Positions 47,491-59,298 of a DNA stretch of 64,000 nt are shown here, piece by piece. Within the stretch, counting starts at the first letter, position 1. Every line of letters starts with the position of its first letter. The notes beneath the pieces were generated by a model that saw only the letters and a program-made list of their open reading frames with translations, was not told the origin of the DNA and did no database searches. Source of the DNA: Tetracentron sinense (lineage: Eukaryota > Streptophyta > Magnoliopsida > Trochodendrales > Trochodendraceae); contig CM026567.1 in assembly GCA_015143295.1 (NCBI GenBank), positions 14,650,416 through 14,714,415 on the forward strand, read 5' to 3'. The translations under genes were made by a program, and so were the position numbers.

Positions 47491-50318
47491 TGTCACACCC
47501 CAAAACCCCACCTGGGAGAATGTGAGATCTTGGCACGTGATATACTTGACTTAATCTATTTAATAAGCTTTAAAGGCATACTAAAATCTGAATTTAAAAA
47601 TTTCTTCAATTAAAACATCAACTAAATTCATAATCATTGACTGCAATTGAAATAAAATAAATACTAACCCTCCATCATGATCATCATCAAACTAAACTAA
47701 ATATAAATATCCATAAGATCAATTAAAGTCTCCCTGAAATTTGACCAGAAACAAATTAAATTCAAAAGTAGGGCCAACGATCAAGATCCTGTTCTTCCTC
47801 GGAATAATCACCTTCCGGTTCCTCGAAGTATTCATCTTCTTCCCACGGTCGGGGCACACAAATATCAAAACATGAACCTGAACCTGAACCTGCCGACAAC
47901 AAAAGTCATCAGCTGAGTAACGAGTTACTCCGCGTATATAACCGACTATAGTGAACAATATAATGAACATTAAATTACATGCATTTTACAGATTAATACA
48001 TCAGTTCACATACATAATCAGAGTACGGAAACAACCAAAAACATTACGTCAATTTCTTTCTTTTCTCACTTTCTTACTTTTCTTACATTCTTACTTTTCT
48101 TCTTTTCTTACTTTTCTTTGAGATCTTTCTTGAAGTCAGACAACTAGTACCATTGAAAACTTATCTTAAAGCAAGGCACTAGCATCTTTGGAGATCTTTC
48201 TTTTCTTACTAATTTATACTTTATACTTTATCATTCCATGAACAACACATTCACATGCATTAGTAATAACTTAAAATACCGCTTTACCGTATAAGGAAAT
48301 GAGTTACTATACTTTACTTTACTGAGATACCACCTTTCGTACATTATTCGGCACAGACGGCTTAGTACATTTTCCGGTACGACGACTTATTTACTTTGGC
48401 ATACTTTTCGCAATTTCTGATGGTATCCGGTGGTGCACAACACAACATGCATTATCGCTTTCGTGTGTCTTTCTTTCTTACATTCTTACTTTTCTTACTT
48501 CATTTTTGGTCTTATTTAACATCTCATTAATGTCTTTAATTCTTTCTTCACACTTTTACATATTATTCATTCGTGAGTGCACAATGATATACCTCTTGTT
48601 TAAATTTCACCTAAGACTAACCGTCAATGGCCATAAGACATCTCACCATAGCGTCCCATACCACTATATTAACCAGGCCTAGGCAAGCTTGACTTTCATC
48701 AGAGGTTCGTTTACTCAATGGTATCTCACGTATTAAGGAGCATAAAAGAACATACAAAATCTCATATTTTCAATGATTCGACAATATAAAATCACGGTTT
48801 ATATTAAAGCACACCGAAGTCACGATCTAATGTAAATATAAAATCCTTTTTTTTTAAAGTTTAAATCAAGATCAATATCCTAATTATAATACTTCTCATC
48901 AATCAGAATTTTCATGGATTGCAACATAAAATCACACTCACATATAATTAAATCCACAATAATTAATCCATTCAATTTACATTCATTCATCCCATTCTCC
49001 TCATAAATCCACACACTTCAATAAAATTTACCAATCCCCTTGTTGAATCATAATTAATTTTTAATAGGGTTCTTCACATTCTAATTTAGCAAATCCATAG
49101 TTAATAAGAGAGAGATCAAAATACGGTTCTTCACATCCTATTTTAACAACTCTATCAATAATAATGTAGAAATCAAAATACGGTTCTTTACATCCTATTT
49201 TAACAAAGCTATCAATAATAATGTAGAAATCAAAATATGGTTCTTTACATCCCATGTTAACAAATCTATTAATAATAATATACAAATAATAATATGGTTC
49301 TTCATATCCTATTTTAACAACTCTATCAATAATAATGTAGAAATCAAAATACGGTTCTTCACATCCTATTTTAACAAATCTATCAATAATAATATAGAAA
49401 TCATAATATGGCTCTTAGATCCTACGTATTCTTACATCTTTACTTAGGTTTACTCTCTTTTTATTTATTCTTTTAGGTTAATATTCAAAATATAGAATAC
49501 TAGATCTGTTATTTACCTCACTTGATCGCTTCCCTATGATTTATCGCTTGCGAATATGGTTCTATATCAATCTCCCAGTCGCTTTTTTTTTTGCTCCAAT
49601 CTTTGAACTCGTTCAATTTCTCCCTTTTGATCTCTTAGAAAGCTCTCCATTTTCTTTCTTTTAGGTTTAGAAGCATATAGAAACCCTAATCCTCGAGTTG
49701 GAGGGTTATTTATAGAGTTTGGAGACCCTAAGGAGTTAAAAAGGGTCAAAAATCACGATTTTTCAGAAAATCCCGCTTTGGGCGATCGATCCCCCTTGTG
49801 GGCGATCGATCCCCCCCCTCCCCCCCAATTGTTTTTTCAGAATAGTCTTCGGTATTTTAGCCATAAGTTTTTATTCGTTTATCGGATTTTGACGATTCAA
49901 CTTGCATTGGACTCGTCATTCGAAGGGGAACAACTTTCATATTTTATAAAAGTTCTAATTCTTCTTTATTCATGGACTAATTTACTCCTAAAGCTGACTG
50001 GTTTGGAAATGGATTTCAGCAGGCTAGATTTGCAGCAGACCTGGTTTCAAAAATCTAACTTCTAACCTAACTCCGACTAAGAATCTGGAAAAATGATAAA
50101 CATGAACCTTGAAGAGGGTTTCAATACCTTTCCAAAAATTCAAGAATCACTCGATTCCGATTTACGGCGATAAAAGTATGACTTCTTGAAGTTGAGGGTA
50201 TATTAAGGCACATTTTTAATTCATCTTTTAGGAACGCATGCATTTAAAATCGGGCACATATTTCAAGAATTCATGTAAATGACACGAATGTCGAGGAACT
50301 AAATTTTGGGTCTTTACA
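47491..50318 (-). repeat. Family-B LTR (3' LTR), minus orientation
   Basis: Reads 'tgtcacaccccaaaacccc' at the left and 'gggtctttaca' at the right, TG...CA ends when reversed; 2,828 bp. It contains six copies of a 57-bp repeat at 49072-49415 (spurious ORF MYIIIDRF), GATCGATC palindromes at 49783-49812 and a stem-loop at 47915-47930. Confidence 0.93.
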
Positions 50319-52426
50319 TCCTCCCCTCAAAAAAGAATTTCGTCCTCGAAATTACATACAATAAACAAACAAATTGGATACTTTTCTCGAATTAGTTTGC
50401 CTAAGTGTGTCAATCAAGTGTACAAGCTACATACTCATATAATACAAACATCTATCGGATAGAATCATATTAAACGTATTATAATAAACCTAAATTAGCA
50501 CAAAATTTGCTCATTCTGTTAAGGCTTCTCATTTAAGGTTATCTTAGTGTAGGACGTACCTTGCATCGCATCATTTGATGTTTGGGTATTTTATTTTGAG
50601 ATAACAAAGACTTTGCCTTGTGTAGTCGGACGAGGTGATTGAGATGAGCTCATTGGACGGATAAAGCTCACGATTACTTAATTATAAATGGGGAGTTCTT
50701 ACCTAGTATACTTAAAAGAATCTCATGTAATTATTATTTATTATTATATATATATTTTTTTTTTCCTCTATTATTATAATAACATTTGTAATCATAACTT
50801 TTTCTTTCTTTTAATCTTTAACTCTAATAAAATTTATTATATTTTAAAAAATTCATGTCATTATATCAGCTATTTTATTTATTTATTTTTACTCATATAA
50901 TAACACTTATTTATATTTATTTACAATGGAGGTTGATTTTTTTTTTTGTAGTTCTAATCAAATTAAAGATTATCAAAAGAAAAGTCCATGTAAGCTCTAA
51001 TTATTATACACCTATTTCTTGATTTATTACATCATTTATAATATAGAGAGCTTGATATACAAATAGTCATCATTTATTATGAAGAAAATATTAATTAACT
51101 AAATTCATAATTAAATTAAATACATTAAGAAAATTCTAAGATATGAGATCTAAAGGGATCTCGTTAATTTTAGAATGCCAGTGTACTTAGGAGACATTTT
51201 TCCATAATTTCATTATGGTTATTGAATTATATCAATACCTTTAGACTTTTATAAATCGTAAATTGGTGGTCGTTCAAACGAATTACATTAAGGAATCTTT
51301 ATCTTAGAAGGTTTCTTGGCGAATTCATAGTAAGCCGGTTGACAGGTGGGTCTTCCGTTTTGATGCTTTTAAGATTTGTATGATGTTTATGTTGTGTATG
51401 ATGCTTATGAGATGTATATAATGTTTTGTAGTTTGAGACCTAAACTATTCTTCGAGTTTATAATATATATTTATCACTTTGGATTGAGCACTGGGTCTAG
51501 AACGTGCTGCAGAATTAATGCGTATCTGTATCTAGAAACGTGCATCAAATATCCATGAGCTTATCCAAAATTATATATATATTTATTTATTTAGTTATTA
51601 TTATTATTATTATTATTATTATAACGAAGGAATGTGTCGAAAACCGTATCGGTTAAAACATATTTTAGGTACTCATTGATCAGTAAGGTACATAAGATAT
51701 ATACATAAATACATGTTGCAATCAGGTGCAAAATTATATATTATATAACATATCATGTTTCTCATATAATAATACAATAACATATTTACAATTATCATAG
51801 ATATTTTATATTCAAACTATATTAGATAATAGCAACCTTGGTTGTTGTGTCTCATGACGAAAGTTTTAAAATCAAATAACAAATCATAAGTCTAACTGAA
51901 AAATTATTTTAACCTAGGCTTAAAATAATTTTAAAACTTAAGTTTTAAAGAATTTAAATTTTAGTTGTTCAAGATTTTCCTTCAATATACTTAACCTTTA
52001 GGAATTCAATGCTTTAACTTTATTGTTATCCGACCCGAATTTAAGAATAACTCATAAGTCTCACTTGAACACCAGACATTCTAACATATAATTATTACTG
52101 TGTCATTTAAACTCCTAATAGCATATAATAACATATAATAACAATAAATAACTTTTATTAGCATACAATTTCATAATAAACCTAAGTCCTATCGAACCTA
52201 ATGACACCACATCCGTCATGGTATCAATCCGGATTTAAGACTAATTCATTTTTCTATCTTGATAAATCTCCTTAATCCTCATGATCCTAAAACTATCCCA
52301 TATAGGCCTAAAGTCTTTTGCTCTGATACGACCTCTGGTATCAAACTCGAAGTAAAATAACTCTACTTCTAACTTAGAAGACACTTAGCCCTAAGTGACC
52401 TAATGCCTTTGCTCTGATACCATCTC
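50319..52426 (-). mobile_element. Internal region of a non-autonomous LTR element
   Basis: About 2.1 kb between the two family-B LTRs. The polypurine tract (reverse of tcctcccctcaaaaaag) is at 50319-50335. The primer-binding site, exact reverse complement of TGGTATCAGAGC, is at 52411-52422. No gag or pol is seen: the region is very AT-rich, with (TTA)n at 51596-51622. It would depend on proteins from a related gypsy element. A partial duplicate of the primer-binding neighbourhood is near 52311-52340. Confidence 0.88.
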
Positions 52427-55358
52427 TGTCACACCCCAAAACCCCACCTGGGAGAATGTGAGATCTTGGCACGTGACTTACTTGACTTAATACATTTAAT
52501 AAGCTTTAAAGGCATATTAAAATTTGAACTTAAATTTTTTTTTCAATTAAAACATCAACTAAATTCATAATCATTGACTGCAATTGAAATAAAATAAATA
52601 CTAACCCTCCATCATGATCATCATCAAACTAAACTAAACTAAACATAAATATCCATAAGGTTAATTAAAGTCTAATTGGAATTTGACCAGAAACAAATTA
52701 AATTCAAAAGTAGGGTCAATGATCAAGATCCTGTTCTTCCTCGGAATAATCACCTTCCGGTTCTCCGAAGTATTCATCTTCTTCCCACTGTCGGGGCACA
52801 CAAATATCAAAACCTGAACCTGAACCTGCCGACAACAAAAGTCATCAGCTGAGTAACGAGTTACTCCGCGTATATAATAGACCATAGTGAACAATATAAT
52901 GAACATTAAATTACATGTATTTTACAGATTTATACATCAGTTCACATACATAATCAGAATAAGGAAACAACCAAATACATTACGTCAATTTCTTTATTTC
53001 TTTTCTTACCTTCTTACTTTTCTTACATTCTTACTTTTTTTTATTTTCTTACTTTTCTTTGAGATTTTTCTTGAAGCTAGACAATTAGTACCCTTGAAAA
53101 CTTATCTTGAAGCAAGGCACTAGCATCTTTAGAGATCTTTCTTTTCTTACTAATTTATACTTTATACTTTATCATTCCATGAACAACACATTCACATGCA
53201 TTAGTAATACCTTAAAATACCGCTTTACCGTATAAGGAAAGTGGTTACTATACTTTACTTTATTGAGATACCACCCTTCGTAATCCGGCATGGATGGCTT
53301 AGTACATTTTCCGAAACGATGACGAACTTACTTTGGCATACTTCTCGCTCTTTCTGATGGTATCCGGTGGTGCACAACACAACATGCATTATCGCTTTCG
53401 TGTGTCTTCTTTCTTACATTCTTTCTTTTCTTACTTTACTTTTGGTCTTATTTAACATCTCATTAATGTCTTTAATTCTTTCTTCACACTTTTACATATT
53501 ATTCATTCGTGAGTGCACAATGATATACCTCTTGTTTAAATTTCACCTAAGACTAACCGTCAAGGGCCATAGGACATCTTGCTATAGCGTCCCATACCAC
53601 TATGTTAACCAGGCCTAGGCAAGCTTGACTTTCATCAGAGGTTCGTTTACCCAATGATATCTCACGTATTAAGGAGCATAAAAGAACATACAAAATTTCA
53701 TATTTTCAATGATTCAACAATATAAAATCATGGTTTATATTAAAGCACACCGAAGTCACGATCTAATGTAAATATAAAATCCTTTTTTTAAAAATTTAAA
53801 TCTCGATCAATATCCTAATTATAATACTTCTCATCAATCAGATTTTTCATGGATTGTAATATAAAATCACACTTACATATAATTAAATCCACAATAATTC
53901 ATCCATTCAATTTACATTCGTTCATCCCATTCTCCTCATAAATTCACACACTTCAATAAATTTTCCAAATTCCCTTGTTAAATCATAATTAATTTTTAAC
54001 AGGGTTCTTCACATTCTAATTTAGCAAATCCATAGTTAATAAGAGAGAGGTCAAAATACGGTTCTTCACATCCTATTTTAACAACTCTATCAATAATAAT
54101 GTAGAAATCAAAATACGGTTCTTCACATCCTATTTTAACAAAGCTATCAATAATAATGTAGAAATCAAAATATGGTTCTTTACATCCTATGTTAACAAAT
54201 CTATCAATAATAATATACAAATCATAATATGGTTCTTCATATCCTATTTTAACAACTCTATCAATAATAATGTAGAAATCAAAATACGGTTCTTCACATC
54301 CTATTTTAACAAATCTATCAATAATAATATAGAAATCATAATATGGTTCTTTACATCCTGTGTTAACAAATCTATCAATAATAATATACAAATCATAATA
54401 TGATTCGTCATATCCTATTTTAACAACTCTATCAATAATAATGTAGAAATCAAATACGGTTCTTCACATCTTATTTGAACAAATCTATCAATAATAATAT
54501 AGAAATCATAATATGGTTCTTAGATCCTATGTATTCTTACATCTTTACTTATGTTTACTCATTTTTTATTCATTCTTTTATGTTAATATTCAAAATATGG
54601 AATATTAGATCTGTTATTTACCTCACTTGATCGCTTCCCTACAATCTATCGCTTGCGAATAAGGTTCTATATCAATTTCCCAGTCGCTTTTTTTTTGCTC
54701 CAATCTTTGAACTCCTTCAATTTCTCCCTTTTGATCTCTTAGAAAGCTCTCCATTTTTTCTCTTTTAGGTTTAGGAGCATATAGAAACCCTAATTCTCGA
54801 GTAGGAGGGTTATTTATAGAGTTTGGAGATCCTAAGGAGTTAAAAAGGTTCAAAAATCACGATTTCCCAGAAAATCCCGCTTTGGGCGATCGATCCCCCC
54901 CCTCCCCAAATTTTTTTTTTCAGAACAGTCTTCGGTATTTTAGTTATAAATTTTTACTCGTTTATCGGATTTTGATGATTTCAACTTGCGTTAGACTCGT
55001 CATTCAAAGGGGAACAACTTTTATGTTTTGCAAAAGTTCTAATTCTTCTTTATTCATGAACTAATTTACCCCTAAAGCTGACTGGTTTGAAAATGGATTT
55101 CAGCAGCTCAGATTTGCAGCAGACTTGGTTTCAAAAATCTAACTTTTAACCTAACTCCGACTAAGAATCTGGAAAAATGGTAATCATGAACCTTGAAGAG
55201 GGTTTTAATACCTTTCAAAAAATTCAAGAATCACTCGATTCTGATTTGTGGGGATAAAACTATGGCTTCTTGAAATTGAGGGTATGTTAAGGTATCATTT
55301 TTAATTTATCTTTTAGGAACGCATGCATTTAAAATCGGGCACATATTTCAAGAATTCA
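52427..55358 (-). repeat. Family-B LTR (5' LTR), minus orientation, truncated
   Basis: The partner of the LTR at 47491. It starts 'tgtcacaccccaaaa' next to the primer-binding site and ends at 'caagaattca', about 40 bases short of the terminus. It has nine copies of the 57-bp repeat at 54003-54515, against six in its partner. Stem-loop at 52851-52866. The ORFs at 53996-54391 and 54623-54853 are repeat translations. Confidence 0.92.
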
Positions 55359-56084
55359 ATACAAATTCGGATATACCACTATCTACTCCGAATCCGCTCC
55401 GTTTACAGCCTAGTCCTACTATCAATTAAAAAAATGGAAATGGAAAACGGACCCAAGGTTCTCTTCCAAATGGACCACCCACTTACAACTTGACATATGG
55501 AGGTGAAACTGTTGTTTAATTTTGGAAAATACTTAACGGATCTGGGCTTTAATTTTTAACCTTATTTCTCTTTCTTAGTGTGTTGAAATTTGATTGGTGT
55601 GGTCAGCTTGGAAGAGGACCTTGGGGTCCTCTTGTCAGAATTCTTTAAAAATGAGTAGTGATTAGCGGGCCCGTCCGCTACTTAAGTTACCGTCCTCAAT
55701 CCTCATGTCCTTTTTAATCCCCATTTAACCCTAATTAAGCTGAACTTAATTAAAGTTAAGATATTAAAAAAAAAAAAATTTCATGGTTTGGAATGTCAGC
55801 GAGTTGGGTTTGGGTCAGGCCTGCCTAGGCCTGATTAATAAAAAGGCCAGTCCGCTCAATTTAGGAAAATAAGGAAAAAAAAAGTTGTTTTGGAGGGTTT
55901 TTAATAACCTGGACCTGTGGGGCCCTCCCAAAAAAAAAACTCGTCTTATTGGGCCAGGCCAATCCGATTAGAAGCTTAGTCTACCGAACCATCGCGCGTA
56001 AGTCTCTAAGCCCAAGTTCGCTCAACTATGTCACACGTGCCTAAGTCTCGGTAAAGGAAAGAATGTTGGGGAAAAGAGTCGTAA
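55359..56084. other. Intergenic with repeat words
   Basis: No gene is seen. 'aattcggatataccac' and 'ccgaatccgctccg' words stand next to the LTR truncation. A GC-rich 'aggcctgcctaggcct' stretch is at 55818-55835 and 'gggccctccc' near 55920. Confidence 0.4.
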
Positions 56085-56425
56085 TCATCTCCAGTTGTAA
56101 CTGGACTTGGGGGAGTCCAGTGACCCCACTGACACTGCCATGTGTGCCTTTTGACTCCCATTAACTGTGGCTTAGATTCACCCATCCTTAGGATTCACCT
56201 ACCTATCCTTGGTAGAAAAATATATTTTTAAAAAATTAACTCTATTGGTGAATGAATTTTAACTGGTGTTAAATTTATTTTTTAATATTTTTCTACGAAC
56301 TAAAGATAGGTGGGTGAACCCTAGGGGTGGGTGAATCTTAACCATAGTTAAGGAGTGTCAAAAGGGACATGTGACAACGTCAGTGGTGTAATTGGACTCC
56401 TCTAAGTCCGGTTACAATTAGAGAG
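56085..56425. mobile_element. MITE of about 340 bp (copy 2 of the 4797 family)
   Basis: Arms with 'gattcacccatccttagg' and, reversed, 'ccctaggggtgggtgaatc' are joined by an AT-rich loop. The ends are 'tctccagttgtaactgg' and 'ccggttacaattagagaga'. It is followed by sequence that also follows copy 1, so both copies come from one insertion that was later duplicated with its flank. Confidence 0.82.
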
Positions 56426-56709
56426 AATCACGAGGTGAAAAATAATAACACGTGTATTTTCCTTAAAAAGAGTAATTTAAAGGAAAGTGTAGCTAAGTAT
56501 TACCCCGCAGTGTGTGGTTGATGATAACTTTTCTAGCTGACAGAAATGCTACCCGAATCGCAATCTTCCATAGACGCAACGGGTGGCTAAAATTTCAAAC
56601 ATCTCTTATTTTTTTTTTTAAAACTATTAAAGTATTAAACATCTCCACGTGTGGCACTTACTCTTGCTGTAGAAAAATTTGGAGTTATTGTGACGGGGGC
56701 TACACTCTT

Positions 56710-57090
56710 CTTCTAGCTTAAAAATTGAAAACTTCAAACACAATTACACAAGTTAGATTTTTCTGAGTATTGAAAAATCTACCCAATACTTGCCAATAAT
56801 TCTAGGAAAGTGATGAATAACTCTCGATAGTAGGTCTACTATACTATCGAGAGTTGGACCATTGGATTTATCCATTGTTCCATCTCTTCACGTGCTTTTA
56901 AATGAGGGCCCCACCTAATGCTCGAAACCATTGGATCTTGAATCAAACAGTCCAAGTCCTGACTATTGAGAATTTCAAATCACTTTCCTAATTCTATGGT
57001 CTAGCATCGTGTTAGGACTTACGACTATGATACTTTTATATTATGAATGATTGATTTAAGAGCTCTTATCTTTTTTAACATTTTTTTTTG
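56710..57090 (+). pseudogene. Duplicated upstream region of the P450, no coding part
   Basis: Words match the stretch from 5140 to about 5320 in the same order: 'gaaaacttcaaa', 'gagttagatttttctga'-like, 'aaaaatctaccca', 'cttgccaataattcta', and later 'atgaatgat', 'agagctcttatc'. A hAT-type MITE (56805-56988) has split it since. It stops in the former 5' leader; no P450 exon follows. The TATA-like box is lost. Confidence 0.7.
56805..56988. mobile_element. hAT-type MITE, 184 bp (copy 2)
   Basis: Ends 'ggaaagtgat' and 'atcactttcc' are perfectly inverted. TAATTCTA stands outside at 56797-56804 and 56989-56996, an 8-bp target duplication. Inside lies a 'actctcgatagtagg ... actatcgagagt' hairpin. 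Same family as 9339-9515. Confidence 0.92.
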
Positions 57091-57100
57091 GTACGCAATC

Positions 57101-57334
57101 AGACATCTTTAGTTGTTGGATATTGAAAAAGAGACCAATGCTAAGGTTGTAGGAAACTGAAATTTCAATGAAGGAGGCTGGGGGCTATAATCCCCTCCAC
57201 TCATCTACAGAATACTCAGACATCTTTAGTTGTTGGATATTGAAAAAGAGACCAATGCTAAGGTTGTAGGAAACTGAAATTTCAATGAAGGAGGCTGGGG
57301 GCTATAATCCCCTCCACTCATCTACAGAATACTA
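57101..57334. repeat. Perfect 117-bp tandem duplication
   Basis: 57101-57217 is repeated at 57218-57334 with no difference that I could see other than the last base. The unit starts 'agacatctttagttgttgg' and ends 'ctacagaatact'. It is non-coding, and the identity points to a recent event. Confidence 0.95.
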
Positions 57335-57344
57335 CACTTGTACC

Positions 57345-58912
57345 CAAGAATAAAAAGGGGGTTTTCCCCATATTGCCCCTTTAGTATGGGGTTCTTTCCC
57401 AAATAACCAGGTTTTGAAAATCCTTTTCTAAATGCCCTTATCATCCATTTTTCATAATTCAGTATTTATGAAAAGTCTTAAATACCACTCCACTAATTTT
57501 GAAAGAAAAAAAGAAGAAGAGGGATTTAGGTTTGTGGATGAGAGATCTTCGTTCTCACCCCATTTCCGGCGAGACTTCTTCGTTTCCACCCCATTTCCAG
57601 CGAGAGTTCTTCATTCCAAGAAGAAGAAGAAGAAGATACGTACGTGGATGAGATGAATGAAGCTCACCCACTCCCCTCATCTTCCAAATACCCTTCCATT
57701 ACCATTTATACTAATTTTGAAAGAAGAATAATAAAAAAGAAGAAGAAAAGATGAAAAAATCACAAAAATCTAAGTTTCCCAAAGTTTTTTGCGCACAGGG
57801 TCGATACAATGCATCGACCTCGTGCATTTTATGCATCGACCCTGTGCAAAATGTATCGACCGCGTACAAAATGCACTAGGTCGATACAATGCATCGACCC
57901 CGTGCAAAATGCATCGTCCATGTACAAAATGCACTAGGTTGATGCAATGCATCGACCTCGTGCATTTTATGCATTGACTCCGTGTAAAATGCATCGACCG
58001 CGTACAAAATGCATTACTTTGATGCAATGCATCGATCTCGTGCAAAATGCATCGATCGCGTACAAAATGGACTAAGTTGATGCAATGCATCAACCTCGTG
58101 CATTTTATGCATCGTCCCTGTGCAAAATGCATCGACCGCGTACAAAATGCACTAGGTAGATACAATCATCGACCTCCTGCATTTTATGCATCGACCTCCT
58201 GCAAAATGCATCGACCGCGTACAAAATGCACTAGGTTGATACAATGCATTGACCTCGAGCATTTTATGCATCGACCCTGTGCAAAATGCATCGACCGCGT
58301 ACAAAATGCACTAGGTTGATGCAATGCATCGACCTCCTGCATTTTATGCATCGACCTCGTGTATTTTTTGCATCGACCTCGTGCAAAATGCATCGACCGT
58401 CGTCTTCAAGCTTGGAAACATGACTGTAAGTCATAGAAAATGGAAAAAAACACATGTAAACACATATATAACATGAAATTTAAGGTTTTGAACCATAAAT
58501 ACAATGATTATAAACATTTTTCCATGAATTAATCATACATGCAATGATTTTTTGGAATTTAGTTTTTTTAAAACACAAGAAACCCGAAAATGAGGGTTGT
58601 TCTTCGGTTAATGGCGTTTTTTCACGAAAAGAACAAGGAAAGAATGCTCTTGGAATAAAGATCTCTCTCCAGAAATGGGGTGGGAACGAAGTTCTCTCGT
58701 CGGAAATAGGGTGGGAACGAAGAACTCGTTGGAAATGAGGTAGGGATACCCAAAGTCTTTTCTTCAAATGATTTAGATAAAATGGGAAAAGTTCGCATGT
58801 GCGAATAGATGCACATGTGTGTGGGGGCATTTAGAGAAGGGTTTTTAAAACCTGGTTATTTGGGGAAGAACCCCATACTAAAGGGGCAATCTAGGAAAAA
58901 CCCCAATAAAAA
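57345..58912. mobile_element. Foldback-type element with long inverted arms
   Basis: The left end at about 57352-57437 ('attgcccctttagtatgggg', 'aaataaccaggtttt', 'ctaaatgcccc'-like) recurs in reverse at 58825-58912. A second inverted pair lies further in: 57545-57625 ('caccccatttccggcgaga') with 58640-58740 reversed. Between them is the minisatellite at 57783-58405. Total about 1.57 kb. No transposase is seen. Long inverted ends suggest a MULE or foldback class. Confidence 0.8.
57783..58405. repeat. Minisatellite, 20-bp monomer in 59/80-bp units
   Basis: Monomers of about 20 bases ('tgcatcgacctcgtgcaaaa' and variants) are arranged in higher units. The word 'aaatgcact' and variants return at intervals of about 58, 80, 59, 79, 80 and 80 bases, so units have four or three monomers. 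It yields long ORFs on both strands (for example 57770-58165 minus), which are translations of the repeat and not genes. Confidence 0.92.
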
Positions 58913-58992
58913 GGCATAGCATTCTTTATTATAATGAATTCTATAAGCGAAGCATTCTATAAGTGAAGCATCAACCCTTGGGAAGGATACTA

Positions 58993-59070
58993 ACCTTGTT
59001 TGCTCTATTGGTAGTAAGTGCATGACACCACTCGTTTGATCCGGGTTCCAGTCATGGGAGAGGGTGTGAT
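58993..59070 (+). repeat. Possible tRNA-derived SINE head
   Basis: 'tgctctattggtagtaag' resembles an A box, and 'gggttccagtc' about 30 bases later resembles a B box, each with one or two mismatches. It is not a functional tRNA gene. Extent uncertain. Confidence 0.35.
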
Positions 59071-59298
59071 TGTTGATTATCCACCCATTGCTTAACCTAC
59101 AACAGATACTAACCTTCCTAATCGGGGTTGTAGCTTAACTGTATGAATTCAAAAAAATAATTATAATTAAACATCCCAATGAGTTTCAATGGATTGGGCT
59201 TAGGCTAAGGTTTTTATATTTTTAACAAGCCCAGTCAAACCCAACCCATCTAGGATAGTTTTTTTAAAACCCGAATGGATAATGCTAGCATCACTTTC

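Noticed and set aside
53996..54391. 131-aa repeat protein (IIIDRFVKIGCEEPYFDF…)
   Set aside because: Translation of the 57-bp LTR minisatellite; 57 is a multiple of three, which keeps the frame open by arithmetic.
57770..58165. 131-aa Cys-rich repeat protein
   Set aside because: Translation of the minisatellite, also open on the other strand; no start context or domain.
57783..58405. CRISPR-like array
   Set aside because: Repeats are contiguous and without unique spacers, in plant DNA.
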